A stretch of 64,000 bases of DNA. Source: Ignavibacteria bacterium. GTDB lineage: Bacteria; Bacteroidota; Ignavibacteria; Tepidaquicellales; Tepidaquicellaceae. Positions 35,563-44,261 of the stretch are shown in pieces; the stretch's first letter is position 1; each line of letters starts with the position of its first letter. Both the position numbers and the translations under genes were made by a program. The notes under the pieces are model-generated. The model had not been told where the DNA came from. It saw only the letters and a program-made list of their open reading frames with translations, and did no database searches. Location: assembly GCA_016719565.1 (NCBI GenBank), contig JADJYU010000008.1, positions 62,001-126,000 on the forward strand. The letters are read 5' to 3'.

Positions 35563-35869
35563 TTAAATTACAGTTGCAAATATAAACCTTTGAAATCTGA
35601 AATTCCCCATAAAAAAATTTCTGTTTATCCAATAGTTTTTTCAATAAATAAATCCTGTTTTGAAAATGACTTTGAAGAATAAGCATTCGTGTTTAAAATA
35701 AAAATGCAGAGAAGGTGCTTCAGTAAAAAATGCTAAGAAGTTTTTTGATCAAACAATACCGATTATACAAAGATTCGGCAAAGCATTGGTATTATTAATT
35801 AAAGATTGATTTTTAATTAATTCAATGTTATTTTTGCTTAATTATTTTTTCTAAACTAAATACAACAAA
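35563..35869. other. Intergenic region upstream of HU
   Basis: About 307 AT-rich bases between the tRNA-Ser(GGA) 5' end and the HU gene. It must hold the promoters for both, but no convincing -33/-7 pair was found. No gene or repeat seen. Confidence 0.5.
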
Positions 35870-36142
35870 ATGACAAAAGAAGAACTCGTTGCTAAAATAG
35901 CCGGCGATGCTAATGTTACAAAAGTTCAGGCAAGAGCTGCATTAGAATCAATTATTGACGGTGTCAAAAAAACTCTTAAGAAAGGCGGAAAGCTTTCACT
36001 TGTTGGATTCGGAACATTTTCAATTTCAAAAAGAAAAGCAAGAATAGGAAGAAATCCTCAGACCGGCAAAGAAATTAAAATTGCTGCTAAAAAAGTTGCT
36101 AAATTCAAAGCAGGAAAAACGCTGGCTGATCACGTCAAATAA
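35870..36142 (+). CDS. hup: HU family DNA-binding protein
   Basis: 90 residues, the standard HU length. TKEELVAKIAGDANVTKVQA starts the helical dimer part; GKLSLVGFGTFSISKRKARI and GRNPQTGKEIKIAAKKVAKF form the conserved beta arm with the GRNPxTG signature, ending KAGKTLADHVK. HU proteins bend and compact DNA. It is monocistronic with a strong terminator 20 bases after the stop. Confidence 0.95.
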   Translation: MTKEELVAKIAGDANVTKVQARAALESIIDGVKKTLKKGGKLSLVGFGTFSISKRKARIGRNPQTGKEIKIAAKKVAKFKAGKTLADHVK

Positions 36143-36161
36143 TTTATTTTAGTTATTTTTG

Positions 36162-36190
36162 AAGGGCGGTATTAACACCGCCTTTTTTTT
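36162..36190 (+). terminator. Intrinsic terminator after hup
   Basis: GGCGGT / ACCGCC, 6-bp GC-rich stem extended by A-T pairs, 6-base loop, then eight T on the plus strand. Confidence 0.88.
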
Positions 36191-36197
36191 ATGAGAA

Positions 36198-37391
36198 TTA
36201 TTTAACGACTGCAAATTTACCTGTCTTTTCTTCCACATCATTTCCATCTGAATTTTTACCTGTGGCTCTGTAAATATAAATACCGGTCGGCACTGAATTT
36301 CCCCCGCCGTCTTTAAGATTCCACTCTACTCCTCCGTTGCCGTCAGTTTCGCTTATAGTAATTAAAAATTTTCCTTTCAGATCATAGATCTCAATACTAG
36401 TATTCCTTGTAATATTGGCAAATGTAATGTAATCCTGTCCATTATTAATACTGTACGGATTCGGATAGACATACATTTCATTAAGATTTTCCTTATTGAA
36501 AATAAGACCGAAACTGCTGCCTGCACCTTCAGTTATTTTAATTCCGCCTGAAGAAAAAACATTGCTGATCTTCATAATGTAATTTTTTCCTGTAGCGCCG
36601 ATCACCGATCTTTTTTCGAGATCAAGATAAGCTTTCCTTCTGTCGGAGTTATCTATTGTAACTGATGTAACAGAAATATTGAATGGTTCAAATTTATAAT
36701 TCGCGGTATTTTTTACAGTTATCGAATCGACTTCCAGATTGAATTCAACAGTAAGTCTGTTTTCACCCGAAAGCTCAAGCTTTGCAAGATAAAATTTCTG
36801 CGAATCAGCTTCCTGTACTGTGAAACTTATCGAATTAGAATCCGCAGGCGATCCGTAAAAATCACTTAAGCCTGATGCTTTGACATTATAAATTCCATTC
36901 ACAGGAATAGAATTAAGCGTAAGAAAATATTCATAATTACTTTTAACGGTAATATTTTTCGGATTAAATGGCGGCTCAGAATTACCTGAGATCACAAATG
37001 ATTCAAGATTCGGAATAAGGGTAGGAATGCGTTCGGAATATTTTAAAACAATAAAACCGCCGGCGCTGTAGTCAGCTGATATTAATTTTGATTTGTTGTG
37101 TATATAAACATTGACCGGATCTGAAAGCATACTTTCCCTGACAGGATTCTGATCATCAATAGCAGAGACTTTGTAAAAATAATTTTTTCTGTTAATTATA
37201 TTAGCGTCCGTATAATTATTTCCATTCACCGAATCATATAAAACGAATGACATAGAAGAATCACTTTTATATATTCTATATCTGTCCGCGCCGGCTACAG
37301 GTTCAAAACTAAGGAAAACCGAATTTGAGTCCAGACTATATCCGATCAGATTAAGAGGAGTTGCCGGTCCTGTAAATGCAATCTCCTTTTC
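36198..37391 (-). CDS. Subtilisin-like T9SS protein, C-terminal part (frameshifted)
   Basis: Continuation of the S8 peptidase below, in the shifted frame beginning EKEIAFTGPATPLNLIGYSL. It holds an FN3-like segment (VAGADRYRIYKSDSS), then Ig-like or adhesin beta domains with NGIYNVKASGLSDFYGSPAD, and a C-terminal T9SS sorting domain: VYPNPYSINNGQDY, EIYDLKGKFL, PTGIYIYRATG, ending in GKFAVVK. The apparent ATG at 37253 is internal. The complete protein would be about 1,436 residues. The sorting domain indicates secretion through the type IX system and surface attachment or release. Confidence 0.8.
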   Translation of the reverse strand, partial: EKEIAFTGPATPLNLIGYSLDSNSVFLSFEPVAGADRYRIYKSDSSMSFVLYDSVNGNNYTDANIINRKNYFYKVSAIDDQNPVRESMLSDPVNVYIHNKSKLISADYSAGGFIVLKYSERIPTLIPNLESFVISGNSEPPFNPKNITVKSNYEYFLTLNSIPVNGIYNVKASGLSDFYGSPADSNSISFTVQEADSQKFYLAKLELSGENRLTVEFNLEVDSITVKNTANYKFEPFNISVTSVTIDNSDRRKAYLDLEKRSVIGATGKNYIMKISNVFSSGGIKITEGAGSSFGLIFNKENLNEMYVYPNPYSINNGQDYITFANITRNTSIEIYDLKGKFLITISETDGNGGVEWNLKDGGGNSVPTGIYIYRATGKNSDGNDVEEKTGKFAVVK

Positions 37392-40300
37392 AAAAATATC
37401 AGGGAATCTTCTGCCGTATTCACTCCGATCTCCTTCACACCGTTTCCGTCAAAATCAAATGCGATCTGATTAAATGAGTTAATCCCTTCCCTGTAATATA
37501 CAGGTGTAAATCTGTTTAAAGAATTATTAAATTTCAGAATATAAAACAGCGTACCTACATTGACCGTTACTTCGTCCATACCGTCGTTATCAACATCAGC
37601 CGCCATCGTCGAAGTAATAGTGTAATCTTTATAATTATAGATATCGGTAATATCCATAATTTCGTAACTGTCGTCAGCAGTTGAAGTGTAAGCGTAAAGA
37701 CTGTAATACTGAATGAAGTCAGAACTGTTACTTATCACGCCCAAAGCAAAATCTTTTTTGCCGTCACCGTTAAAATCTCCGGACACAATATTATCACCTT
37801 TTATAAATCTGAAAATACTGTCAATGAAAACTCTTCTATAATTATTATCTGAAACATTTTCATAAATGGAAACACAGGTAATGGGAAAGCCGGGAGCTGA
37901 TGGGCTGTAAAAAATATTTGAGAACATAATTTCCGCTTTACCGTCACCGTCAAAATCTTCAACAAGTGAATTTTGTGAATTTGAAATGGAATCCTTTCCG
38001 AAAAAAGGCAGCGATGCAGTCTGATTAAAATTATTTCCGGAAGTTGTTTCAAGAATTCTTAAACCGCTGCTGCCGAATCCGAGTAATTCTGATTTACCGT
38101 CTCCGTCTGTATCTGCTATCCGCGATGACCAGAAATTTCCGTTACCCTGATCGCTCCAGATAAGGTTTGTTGGAAGTCCGCCCGGATTATCTGATTCATA
38201 AACGAAACCGTTTCTGTCGCTTGACGCCAGTATTTCAAAATTACCATCGCCGTCAATGTCCGCCACATCTTTTGCAATTTTAAAGTCGCCCCAGTTATCG
38301 GAAGAAATTTTCTGAAAAGCGCCGCCGCTGAATTCAAACACATTCAGCTTTAAATTATTATTAATATCGTTCACAAGCAAATCATTTATACCATTACCTG
38401 TTATATCAACTACAGTCTTTGCGAATTGTGAGTTTCCCATTTTATAACTCTTATCCCTATAACCGTAAATATTTACAGACGGCTGAGTATAAAAATAGAA
38501 TGCAGTATCGCTGAAGCTAGCTGTCTTGCCGTTAAGAGAAATTGCTTCAAGATAAAATTCATATTCTGTATTGGGAGCGAGATCATTACCGTTAAGAAGA
38601 CCGAAATGCGCTTCGGTAACAAATCCTATGTTTGGAGTTCCGACATCTGCAAGTATGGATTTATAATTTTCATTAACTCCTCTTCTTTTATAATAAATCT
38701 TTCCGAGAGTTCTTTTATTGGTAGCAAACAAGATCAACTGTGAAAAATTATTTTTATCGATAAGATTTCCAAACTGAATATCTGTAAATACCGGCGGATT
38801 TTTATCTTTGAAAATTATCATTCGATGTTCGATGGTCCTTCCTGAATTACTGTTAATCGCAAGTCTCAAAGTATATGAAGTATCCTGCAGACCTGCAGTG
38901 TTCCATATCATAACAGTATCTTCGAGCACCTGTGATGTTTGATTTGACAAAAGCGTAATCCATTCGGCGGGACGCTGTCCGATCCCGTAATAAAGCGAAT
39001 AGGACTGGAACAAAGTGGATGCAGCGGATAGACTTATTTCAACCGAGTCATTTTCAAAAGTATAATCCTGCGAAGGAGTATGAATTCTGGCGATGGTCGG
39101 ATTATTGAAATTCTCTACAGCTTTAAATCCATCAAGTCTGCCTGATGCTCTTATATGATCCCAGGCACTCTGACCGGGCATTAATACAGTCGAAGATACA
39201 AGTATTCCTCTTATTTCTTCATTTGTAAGGGACGGATTTCTTGAAAGCAGAAGTCCGGCAATTCCTGCAACCAAAGGCGCTGCAAAAGAAGTACCGTTTA
39301 TTTTATCATAATCTCCGCCATACTGAGAACTTCCTTTTCCTGTCCTTACTGTAGTCATGTTTTGAAAACCCGGAGCAAAAATATCTACGGTCTCACCAAA
39401 AGAAGAGAAGCTCGCCTTGTTATTTGTGTTGTCCGATGCGCCGACGGAAACGACTTCATCATAAGCGGAAGGATAATGCAGTCTGTCTGTTCCGTCATTA
39501 CCCGCTGAGCAGATAATAAGTACATTCTGCGAATATGCAAATTTTATAACGTCTCTTAACAGATTACTGAATACATAATCCCCGAAACTGAAATTAAAAA
39601 CTTTAACTCCGTTTGCAACGCCGTACAGAATTGCATTTGCTACATCATCTTCCTCGCCGAAACCTTCGGCATCAAAAGCTCTCAGCACCATCACTTTACA
39701 TCCGGGAGCGACTGATGAAATTCCCCTGCCGTTATTAAAGCCGGCATTTATTACACCGGTTACAGCGGTACCGTGAGAAAATTTATTGTCATCTGTCGGG
39801 TCATTATCAGGATCGAGATAATCTCCTCTTCTCGGATCTCCGGTCAGCGGCTGATCTGTGAAATCATATCCGCGCCAGTCATCTATAAATCCGTTATTGT
39901 CATCATCTATTCCATTTGTTTCTTTGCCGTTTCCGTATTCGCCGTAATTGATCTTAAAACTATTCAGAAGATCCGGATGCAGAAAATCGAGACCGGTATC
40001 AATTACTCCGATAACAACATTCGAATCGCCGAGAGTAATATCCCAGAGATTTTGCATGCCAATGTAATTCAGGTAATATTGTTCGTTATAGAGAGGATCA
40101 TTCGGCGTATATTCCGGAGCGGAATAATTTTCCAGCTTTAGAGTATTATTGATCTGAATATATTCAATGTAATCATTCTTACTTGCCTGTGTAAGTAATA
40201 CATCGAGATTAACATTATCGGTTTCAGTTATGAAAATTCTGTCAAAACCGAAGGAAGAAAAACTTCTGCTGTCAAAATTCTGAAGCATCCTGCTGCTGAA

Positions 40301-40507
40301 TACAGCTTTTGTATTTCGCAGTCCGAAATCCCTGCTGAGCTTTGAGACAGCTGAATTACCTGAGCCCGGATTATTATTTCTGAAATTTGAAAGGACTGAA
40401 GCCGGTGTATTTTCCTTAAACTTAATTATTAGAGAAGTCTGCGCGGTTATGATCTGCGATGTTAAAAAGAAAATAATCAGAGCAGTTAAAATTTTTATTT
40501 GAGACAT
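37346..40507 (-). CDS. Subtilisin-like (S8) peptidase with FG-GAP repeats, N-terminal part (frameshifted)
   Basis: 1053 residues. The signal peptide ends near ITAQ. Catalytic triad: Asp in VIGVIDTGLDFLHPD, His in FSHGTAVTGVINAGF, Ser in GTSFAAPLVAGIAGLLL, with an Asn oxyanion site in CSAGNDGTDRLHYP. A beta-rich middle part is followed by six or so VCBS/FG-GAP blades with calcium loops (DINGDGNFEI-like: DIDGDGNFEI, DTDGDGKSEL, DFDGDGKAEI, DFNGDGKKDF, DVDNDGMDEV, DFDGNGVKEI). The frame breaks at a five-A run at 37392-37396 (T5 on the coding strand): one more T joins it to the C-terminal part. The long insert between Asp and His is acidic and probably binds calcium. Confidence 0.88.
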   Translation of the reverse strand: MSQIKILTALIIFFLTSQIITAQTSLIIKFKENTPASVLSNFRNNNPGSGNSAVSKLSRDFGLRNTKAVFSSRMLQNFDSRSFSSFGFDRIFITETDNVNLDVLLTQASKNDYIEYIQINNTLKLENYSAPEYTPNDPLYNEQYYLNYIGMQNLWDITLGDSNVVIGVIDTGLDFLHPDLLNSFKINYGEYGNGKETNGIDDDNNGFIDDWRGYDFTDQPLTGDPRRGDYLDPDNDPTDDNKFSHGTAVTGVINAGFNNGRGISSVAPGCKVMVLRAFDAEGFGEEDDVANAILYGVANGVKVFNFSFGDYVFSNLLRDVIKFAYSQNVLIICSAGNDGTDRLHYPSAYDEVVSVGASDNTNNKASFSSFGETVDIFAPGFQNMTTVRTGKGSSQYGGDYDKINGTSFAAPLVAGIAGLLLSRNPSLTNEEIRGILVSSTVLMPGQSAWDHIRASGRLDGFKAVENFNNPTIARIHTPSQDYTFENDSVEISLSAASTLFQSYSLYYGIGQRPAEWITLLSNQTSQVLEDTVMIWNTAGLQDTSYTLRLAINSNSGRTIEHRMIIFKDKNPPVFTDIQFGNLIDKNNFSQLILFATNKRTLGKIYYKRRGVNENYKSILADVGTPNIGFVTEAHFGLLNGNDLAPNTEYEFYLEAISLNGKTASFSDTAFYFYTQPSVNIYGYRDKSYKMGNSQFAKTVVDITGNGINDLLVNDINNNLKLNVFEFSGGAFQKISSDNWGDFKIAKDVADIDGDGNFEILASSDRNGFVYESDNPGGLPTNLIWSDQGNGNFWSSRIADTDGDGKSELLGFGSSGLRILETTSGNNFNQTASLPFFGKDSISNSQNSLVEDFDGDGKAEIMFSNIFYSPSAPGFPITCVSIYENVSDNNYRRVFIDSIFRFIKGDNIVSGDFNGDGKKDFALGVISNSSDFIQYYSLYAYTSTADDSYEIMDITDIYNYKDYTITSTMAADVDNDGMDEVTVNVGTLFYILKFNNSLNRFTPVYYREGINSFNQIAFDFDGNGVKEIGVNTAEDSLIFLKRRLHLQDRQLLLI

Positions 40508-40549
40508 AAAATAAACGATAATTACTTTTTGAAATTTAAAATGTTGAAA

Positions 40550-41773
40550 TTAATTATTCTCCTCCTTTTTGATTTTTTTCAAAACCCAATTATCATTATC
40601 TATAATTACATCGAGAGGAATTCCTTTTACCGAATGATTGATCTGCTGACTTCTGCTGTCATTAAATACGGTAATCTCTTCTTCCCCCGCATTTGTTTTG
40701 AATAAAATTTTGAGAGGCATGGAATACACTTCCATATCATCCTGATTTTGCTTCAGTAAAAGACTTACTTTATACAAATCAGTAGAAGCGTCATCTTTTT
40801 CATATTTCCATGAATAAGAATATTCGGGACGTCCGGCGCCGGTAAATATCCATTGATTGAAAAAATAGTTCAAGTCATTTCCCGTAATGTCCTCGCAAAT
40901 TTTCTGAAACTGATATGTATCGGCGTTTTTATATTTGAATTCTTCATAGTAAGTTCTTATAATTTGCCGGAAAAGCGAATCCCCTGTTACGCCTCTCAGC
41001 ATATGAAGACACCAGCTTCCTTTTTTGTAAACTGTAGGTCCGAATATATATCCTTCCGGGTCATATACAGTTCCCATAAAAAACGAATAATCACTTTTCT
41101 TCATAAAGTTTTTCAGTGCATCTTTGCCGTTTGTATGTTCGACCCATAAAGCTTCTCCATAAGATGCAAAACCTTCGTTAAGCCAGATATCTTTCCATGA
41201 AGCAGGAGTAACGGCATCACCGAACCATTGATGAACAAGTTCATGTACGACTATGTCTTCATATTTCCCATTTCCCGTAACAAGAGTATACCCCATGCTT
41301 GAAATGGTCTGATGCTCCATTGCGCCGCCGACCCAGCCGAATGTTGCCATTCCGTATTTTTCATTAATGAACGGATATTCGCCTATATAGCCTGAAAAAA
41401 ATTTCAACATATCGACCGTATTTTTCCAGTCATACCTTGCCTTCTCAGTAAGATTCGGATAAGTATAATATTCTACCGGCATTTGAATATTCCCGTCCAT
41501 TGAAGTATAAGTGTCTGTCCATTTGTCATATTTTCCGATTGCAAGGGAAACGAGATAAGTAGCTGTTGGATAAGAAGTTTTCCAGTGAAAAGTTTTTGAT
41601 CCGTTTTCAGTATCAGAGACATTAACCAGCAAACCGTTTGAGACTGCGGTAAGTTTTTCCGGAACAGTAATAATTATTTCAGCATCAGCTTTGTCTGTAA
41701 TAACATCTTTGCACGGCCACCAGGTTTTAGCATGATTTGGTTCGCTTAAAGTATAAATTGCCGGCTCATCATC
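40550..41773 (-). CDS. M1 aminopeptidase, catalytic and C-terminal part (frameshifted)
   Basis: About 407 residues from the frameshift. It opens with DDEPAIYTLSEPNHAKTWWP, typical of the M1 N-terminal domain, then the exopeptidase motif GGAMEHQ (GAMEN-like) and zinc site VVHELVHQWFGD with the third ligand in NEGFASYGEALW. The Tyr stabilising the transition state lies in YKKGSWCLHMLRG or nearby. A short C-terminal beta domain follows (ILFKTNAGEEEITVFND). M1 enzymes remove N-terminal residues from peptides. The apparent TTG start at 41632 is an artefact of the break, since the frame is open to the homopolymer at 41774-41781. Confidence 0.85.
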   Translation of the reverse strand, partial: DDEPAIYTLSEPNHAKTWWPCKDVITDKADAEIIITVPEKLTAVSNGLLVNVSDTENGSKTFHWKTSYPTATYLVSLAIGKYDKWTDTYTSMDGNIQMPVEYYTYPNLTEKARYDWKNTVDMLKFFSGYIGEYPFINEKYGMATFGWVGGAMEHQTISSMGYTLVTGNGKYEDIVVHELVHQWFGDAVTPASWKDIWLNEGFASYGEALWVEHTNGKDALKNFMKKSDYSFFMGTVYDPEGYIFGPTVYKKGSWCLHMLRGVTGDSLFRQIIRTYYEEFKYKNADTYQFQKICEDITGNDLNYFFNQWIFTGAGRPEYSYSWKYEKDDASTDLYKVSLLLKQNQDDMEVYSMPLKILFKTNAGEEEITVFNDSRSQQINHSVKGIPLDVIIDNDNWVLKKIKKEENN

Positions 41774-42294
41774 AAATTTTTAATGCTGAAAGAATCAAAG
41801 CCTTTATTTTCAGGAATGCCTTCATAAACTATTTGAATATCAAAAGTTTCATTTAACTTAAGTTTACCTTTTATATCTGCGGCAATGTAGTCGTCAATTC
41901 TTTTGTGAGGGATTTCATCTCCGTTTAACTTCACTGAATTTACTGTCATATTTCCTGCCAGATCTATATATATTAATTTCAACGTATCGGAGAGACTTTC
42001 TGAATTCATATTCACTGATCCGATAATTTTCTTTTGAGGAATATCGAAAGAAAAGTTCAGTTTATAGCTTTTGACATCATAAAGTGATTGACTGTTTAAT
42101 ATGCCTGAGTCGGTGTCTGATACTTTATCAGTTTCAATATTATCATAATACTTTGCTGATATGATCTGATAATATTTATAAACCTGATCTTTATCAACTA
42201 AGGAAAACATTATTTTTAAACTGACAACACTCCAAAATGCAATTGCTAAGAAGACAATCATTAAAACGGGTATAAGAATTTTTAATTTATTCAT
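41746..42294 (-). CDS. M1 aminopeptidase, N-terminal part (frameshifted)
   Basis: 182 residues before the break. An N-terminal membrane helix (LIPVLMIVFLAIAFWSVVSL) anchors the protein with its active part in the periplasm. The region SYKLNFSFDIPQKKIIGSVN is the first beta-saddle of the M1 N-terminal domain, and GFDSFSIKNL is where the frame should pass into DDEPAIYTL. An A3T5 tract at 41774-41781 is one base short; restoring it gives a single gene 40550-42294 of about 580 residues. It lies 42 bases from the S8 gene and divergent from the lipoprotein gene at 42497. Confidence 0.8.
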   Translation of the reverse strand: MNKLKILIPVLMIVFLAIAFWSVVSLKIMFSLVDKDQVYKYYQIISAKYYDNIETDKVSDTDSGILNSQSLYDVKSYKLNFSFDIPQKKIIGSVNMNSESLSDTLKLIYIDLAGNMTVNSVKLNGDEIPHKRIDDYIAADIKGKLKLNETFDIQIVYEGIPENKGFDSFSIKNLMMSRQFIL

Positions 42295-42496
42295 AAATAA
42301 AAGCGGGGACAGAATCCGTAAACATATTTGCTATATTAAAGTTTAGCTTTACTGAGAATTATAATTAAATCAAATTTGAAATATCAAACTTAAAATCACA
42401 GCAGTTAAACGGGATACATTAATAATTTTTAATATAAGTAACTCATTATTTGCAAATAAATTAGCTAAATTTATCACAAATAAAAATTTATTATAA

Positions 42497-43207
42497 ATGA
42501 GATTCCAAAGATTAATATTAAGATCAATCCCGTTGTTAATGATTCCAGTTTTGATGTCGTCTTGTATTTCGATCAACAGAACAATAAAGATAAATCGTGA
42601 CGGCTCCGGAAAGGAGATTTTGAAAATTACATTTATGAAAGAATTTTATGATGTAATGGCTTCAATGTCAACACTGATGGATTCTACACGAAGAGATGGA
42701 TTTCTTGATTCATTGTACAGCGATGAAGTGTTTGAAAATAAGACAGCTGAAAATTATGATACAATAGCAGGTTTAAAGTTAATCGATCTGAGTTCGACTA
42801 CCAACCCGGATTCTTCAAAAACTTTTCTAATAGATTATGATTTTGATAATCTATCAAAAATTGGTTCGTCGCTTAGTCATATAAATGAAAATGATGATAA
42901 ATATGTGACGGATGTAAGTTTAAAGGAAGTAGGGAACAAGGTTTATTTCTTGTATGAATACAGATTAAAGGATGATGGTAATACATTTACGGAAAATGAT
43001 GCCGCAGATTCAACAGCAATGGATATGAAAGAGAGCATGTCAAAAATGTTTGAAGGAGGGAATTTCAGTTTTGAAGTGGAATTACCTTACAATGTCATTT
43101 CAAGTAATTCCAATAACCGTATTGGAAATGTTTTAAAATGGGAATTTCCAATGACAGATGTAATACTTTCGGATAAGATCAGACTTGAAGCGGAGATGGA
43201 AAAATAA
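42497..43207 (+). CDS. Lipoprotein of unknown function
   Basis: 236 residues. The signal peptide ends in the lipobox PVLMSSC, then ISINRTIKINRDGSGKEILK. The body is mixed alpha/beta with an acidic middle (DSTRRDGFLDSLYSD) and no catalytic motif that I recognise. The INRTIKINRDGSG opening resembles the start of LppM-like and other lipoproteins that begin with a beta-hairpin, but this is not a firm assignment. No membrane helix beyond the signal. It is the first of a run of four plus-strand genes ending in ccmE and ccmF, so it could be part of that unit, although 136 bases separate it from the next gene. Confidence 0.75.
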   Translation: MRFQRLILRSIPLLMIPVLMSSCISINRTIKINRDGSGKEILKITFMKEFYDVMASMSTLMDSTRRDGFLDSLYSDEVFENKTAENYDTIAGLKLIDLSSTTNPDSSKTFLIDYDFDNLSKIGSSLSHINENDDKYVTDVSLKEVGNKVYFLYEYRLKDDGNTFTENDAADSTAMDMKESMSKMFEGGNFSFEVELPYNVISSNSNNRIGNVLKWEFPMTDVILSDKIRLEAEMEK

Positions 43208-43343
43208 TAATTCCCCATGTGGATTGAAAAGATAGATTATTGTAGATAAATTGGACATAGGCAGGAGGATTTAGAAATTAATTAGGAAAATTATCGTTAT
43301 TCATGGTATAGTAATTGAAGTTTTATAAATAAATAAAATAAAG

Positions 43344-43823
43344 ATGAAAAAAAACTTTTTAAATTATACTTTGTGTATTTTGATGACAACAGTTTTAATA
43401 TAATGCGCAAAGGAAGTACCGCCGGAATTACTCAGCAATAAACCAAAAACAACTGAAAAGCAGGATATGCCTGATGACTCAATCCACAGAAATCTAAAAA
43501 GCCCGCAGGGAAATACAGAAGGCAGTCAGGAAAGCTGGGATGATGAAGGCGCAAATAAACTTGTTAAGGAAGCCGATGAGGTTGACAAAATATACAGGAA
43601 GACCAAATCCGAATCTGATAAAAGCAGTACTATAGATGCTCAGATGAAAGCTGCAAATTATTTAATGTTTGAAGCTGATCTTCCACCAAAGGATAAATAC
43701 AAACCTGCATTGCAAAGATACAGAAGAGTGCTTGAGCTTGACCCGGGTAACAGTGAAGCGCTGGCAAACAAGAAGCAGATAGAAGATATATATAAATCCA
43801 TGGGAAAACCCATACCGGAATAA
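43344..43823 (+). pseudogene. TPR-like lipoprotein with an in-frame stop in its lipobox
   Basis: From ATG at 43344 the frame reads MKKNFLNYTLCILMTTVLI, then TAA (43401-43403), then CAKEVPPELLSNKPKTTEKQ and on through 43823. The stop falls exactly where the residue before the lipid-anchor Cys should be (LI-x-C). Read-through or a single base change such as TCA to TAA would give a normal lipoprotein. The next ATG at 43467 gives a 118-residue frame without a signal. The C-terminal part has one TPR-like pair: RRVLELDPGNSEALANKKQI. The gene is directly upstream of ccmE. The stop is either a real nonsense mutation or a sequence error. Confidence 0.65.
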
Positions 43824-43850
43824 TTTTAAATGACTTAAAATAAAATTAAT

Positions 43851-44243
43851 ATGAATAAGAAAACAATAATCGGAACAGGTTTAATAGTAATTTTTTTAGT
43901 TGTCGGGTTTCTTACTTTTTCAGAAAGCAAAATCGAATATACGGATTTTAGCAAGGCAACCGAAATTCACAGGACATGTCAGGTAAAAGGAACCTGGCAA
44001 AAGGATAAAGATTCAAAATATGACGCTGCTACAAATCAGTTTGAATTTTATATGATAGATGAAAATAAGAATGAGATGAAGGTTGTACTGGACGGATCTA
44101 TGCCCAATAATTTCGAAATGGCAGAATCTGTAGTAGCAAAAGGAAAGGTAAAAGACGGTTATTTTCATGCAAAAGAAGTATTGACCAAATGTCCTTCTAA
44201 ATATGAAGCCGAAGGTCATGAAGTTAAAAAAACAGGTACTTAA
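43851..44243 (+). CDS. ccmE: Cytochrome c maturation heme chaperone CcmE, Cys variant
   Basis: 130 residues. A single N-terminal membrane helix (IGTGLIVIFLVVGFLTF) is followed by the OB-fold core (FSKATEIHRTCQVKGTW, QFEFYMIDENKNEMKVVLDG). The heme-binding motif, usually HxxxY, is here CPSKY (residues about 115-119): a cysteine replaces the histidine, as in the CxxxY CcmE of Desulfovibrio and archaeal System I* pathways. CcmE carries heme covalently to CcmF for attachment to apocytochromes. It is 18 bases upstream of ccmF, so the two are operonic. No ccmA, B, C, G or H is in this window. Confidence 0.88.
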   Translation: MNKKTIIGTGLIVIFLVVGFLTFSESKIEYTDFSKATEIHRTCQVKGTWQKDKDSKYDAATNQFEFYMIDENKNEMKVVLDGSMPNNFEMAESVVAKGKVKDGYFHAKEVLTKCPSKYEAEGHEVKKTGT

Positions 44244-44261
44244 AATTTAAATTAGTTTAAT

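Noticed and set aside
40550..41632. Separate M1 gene with TTG start
   Set aside because: The frame is open upstream with conserved M1 sequence to the homopolymer at 41774-41781; it is the rest of one gene.
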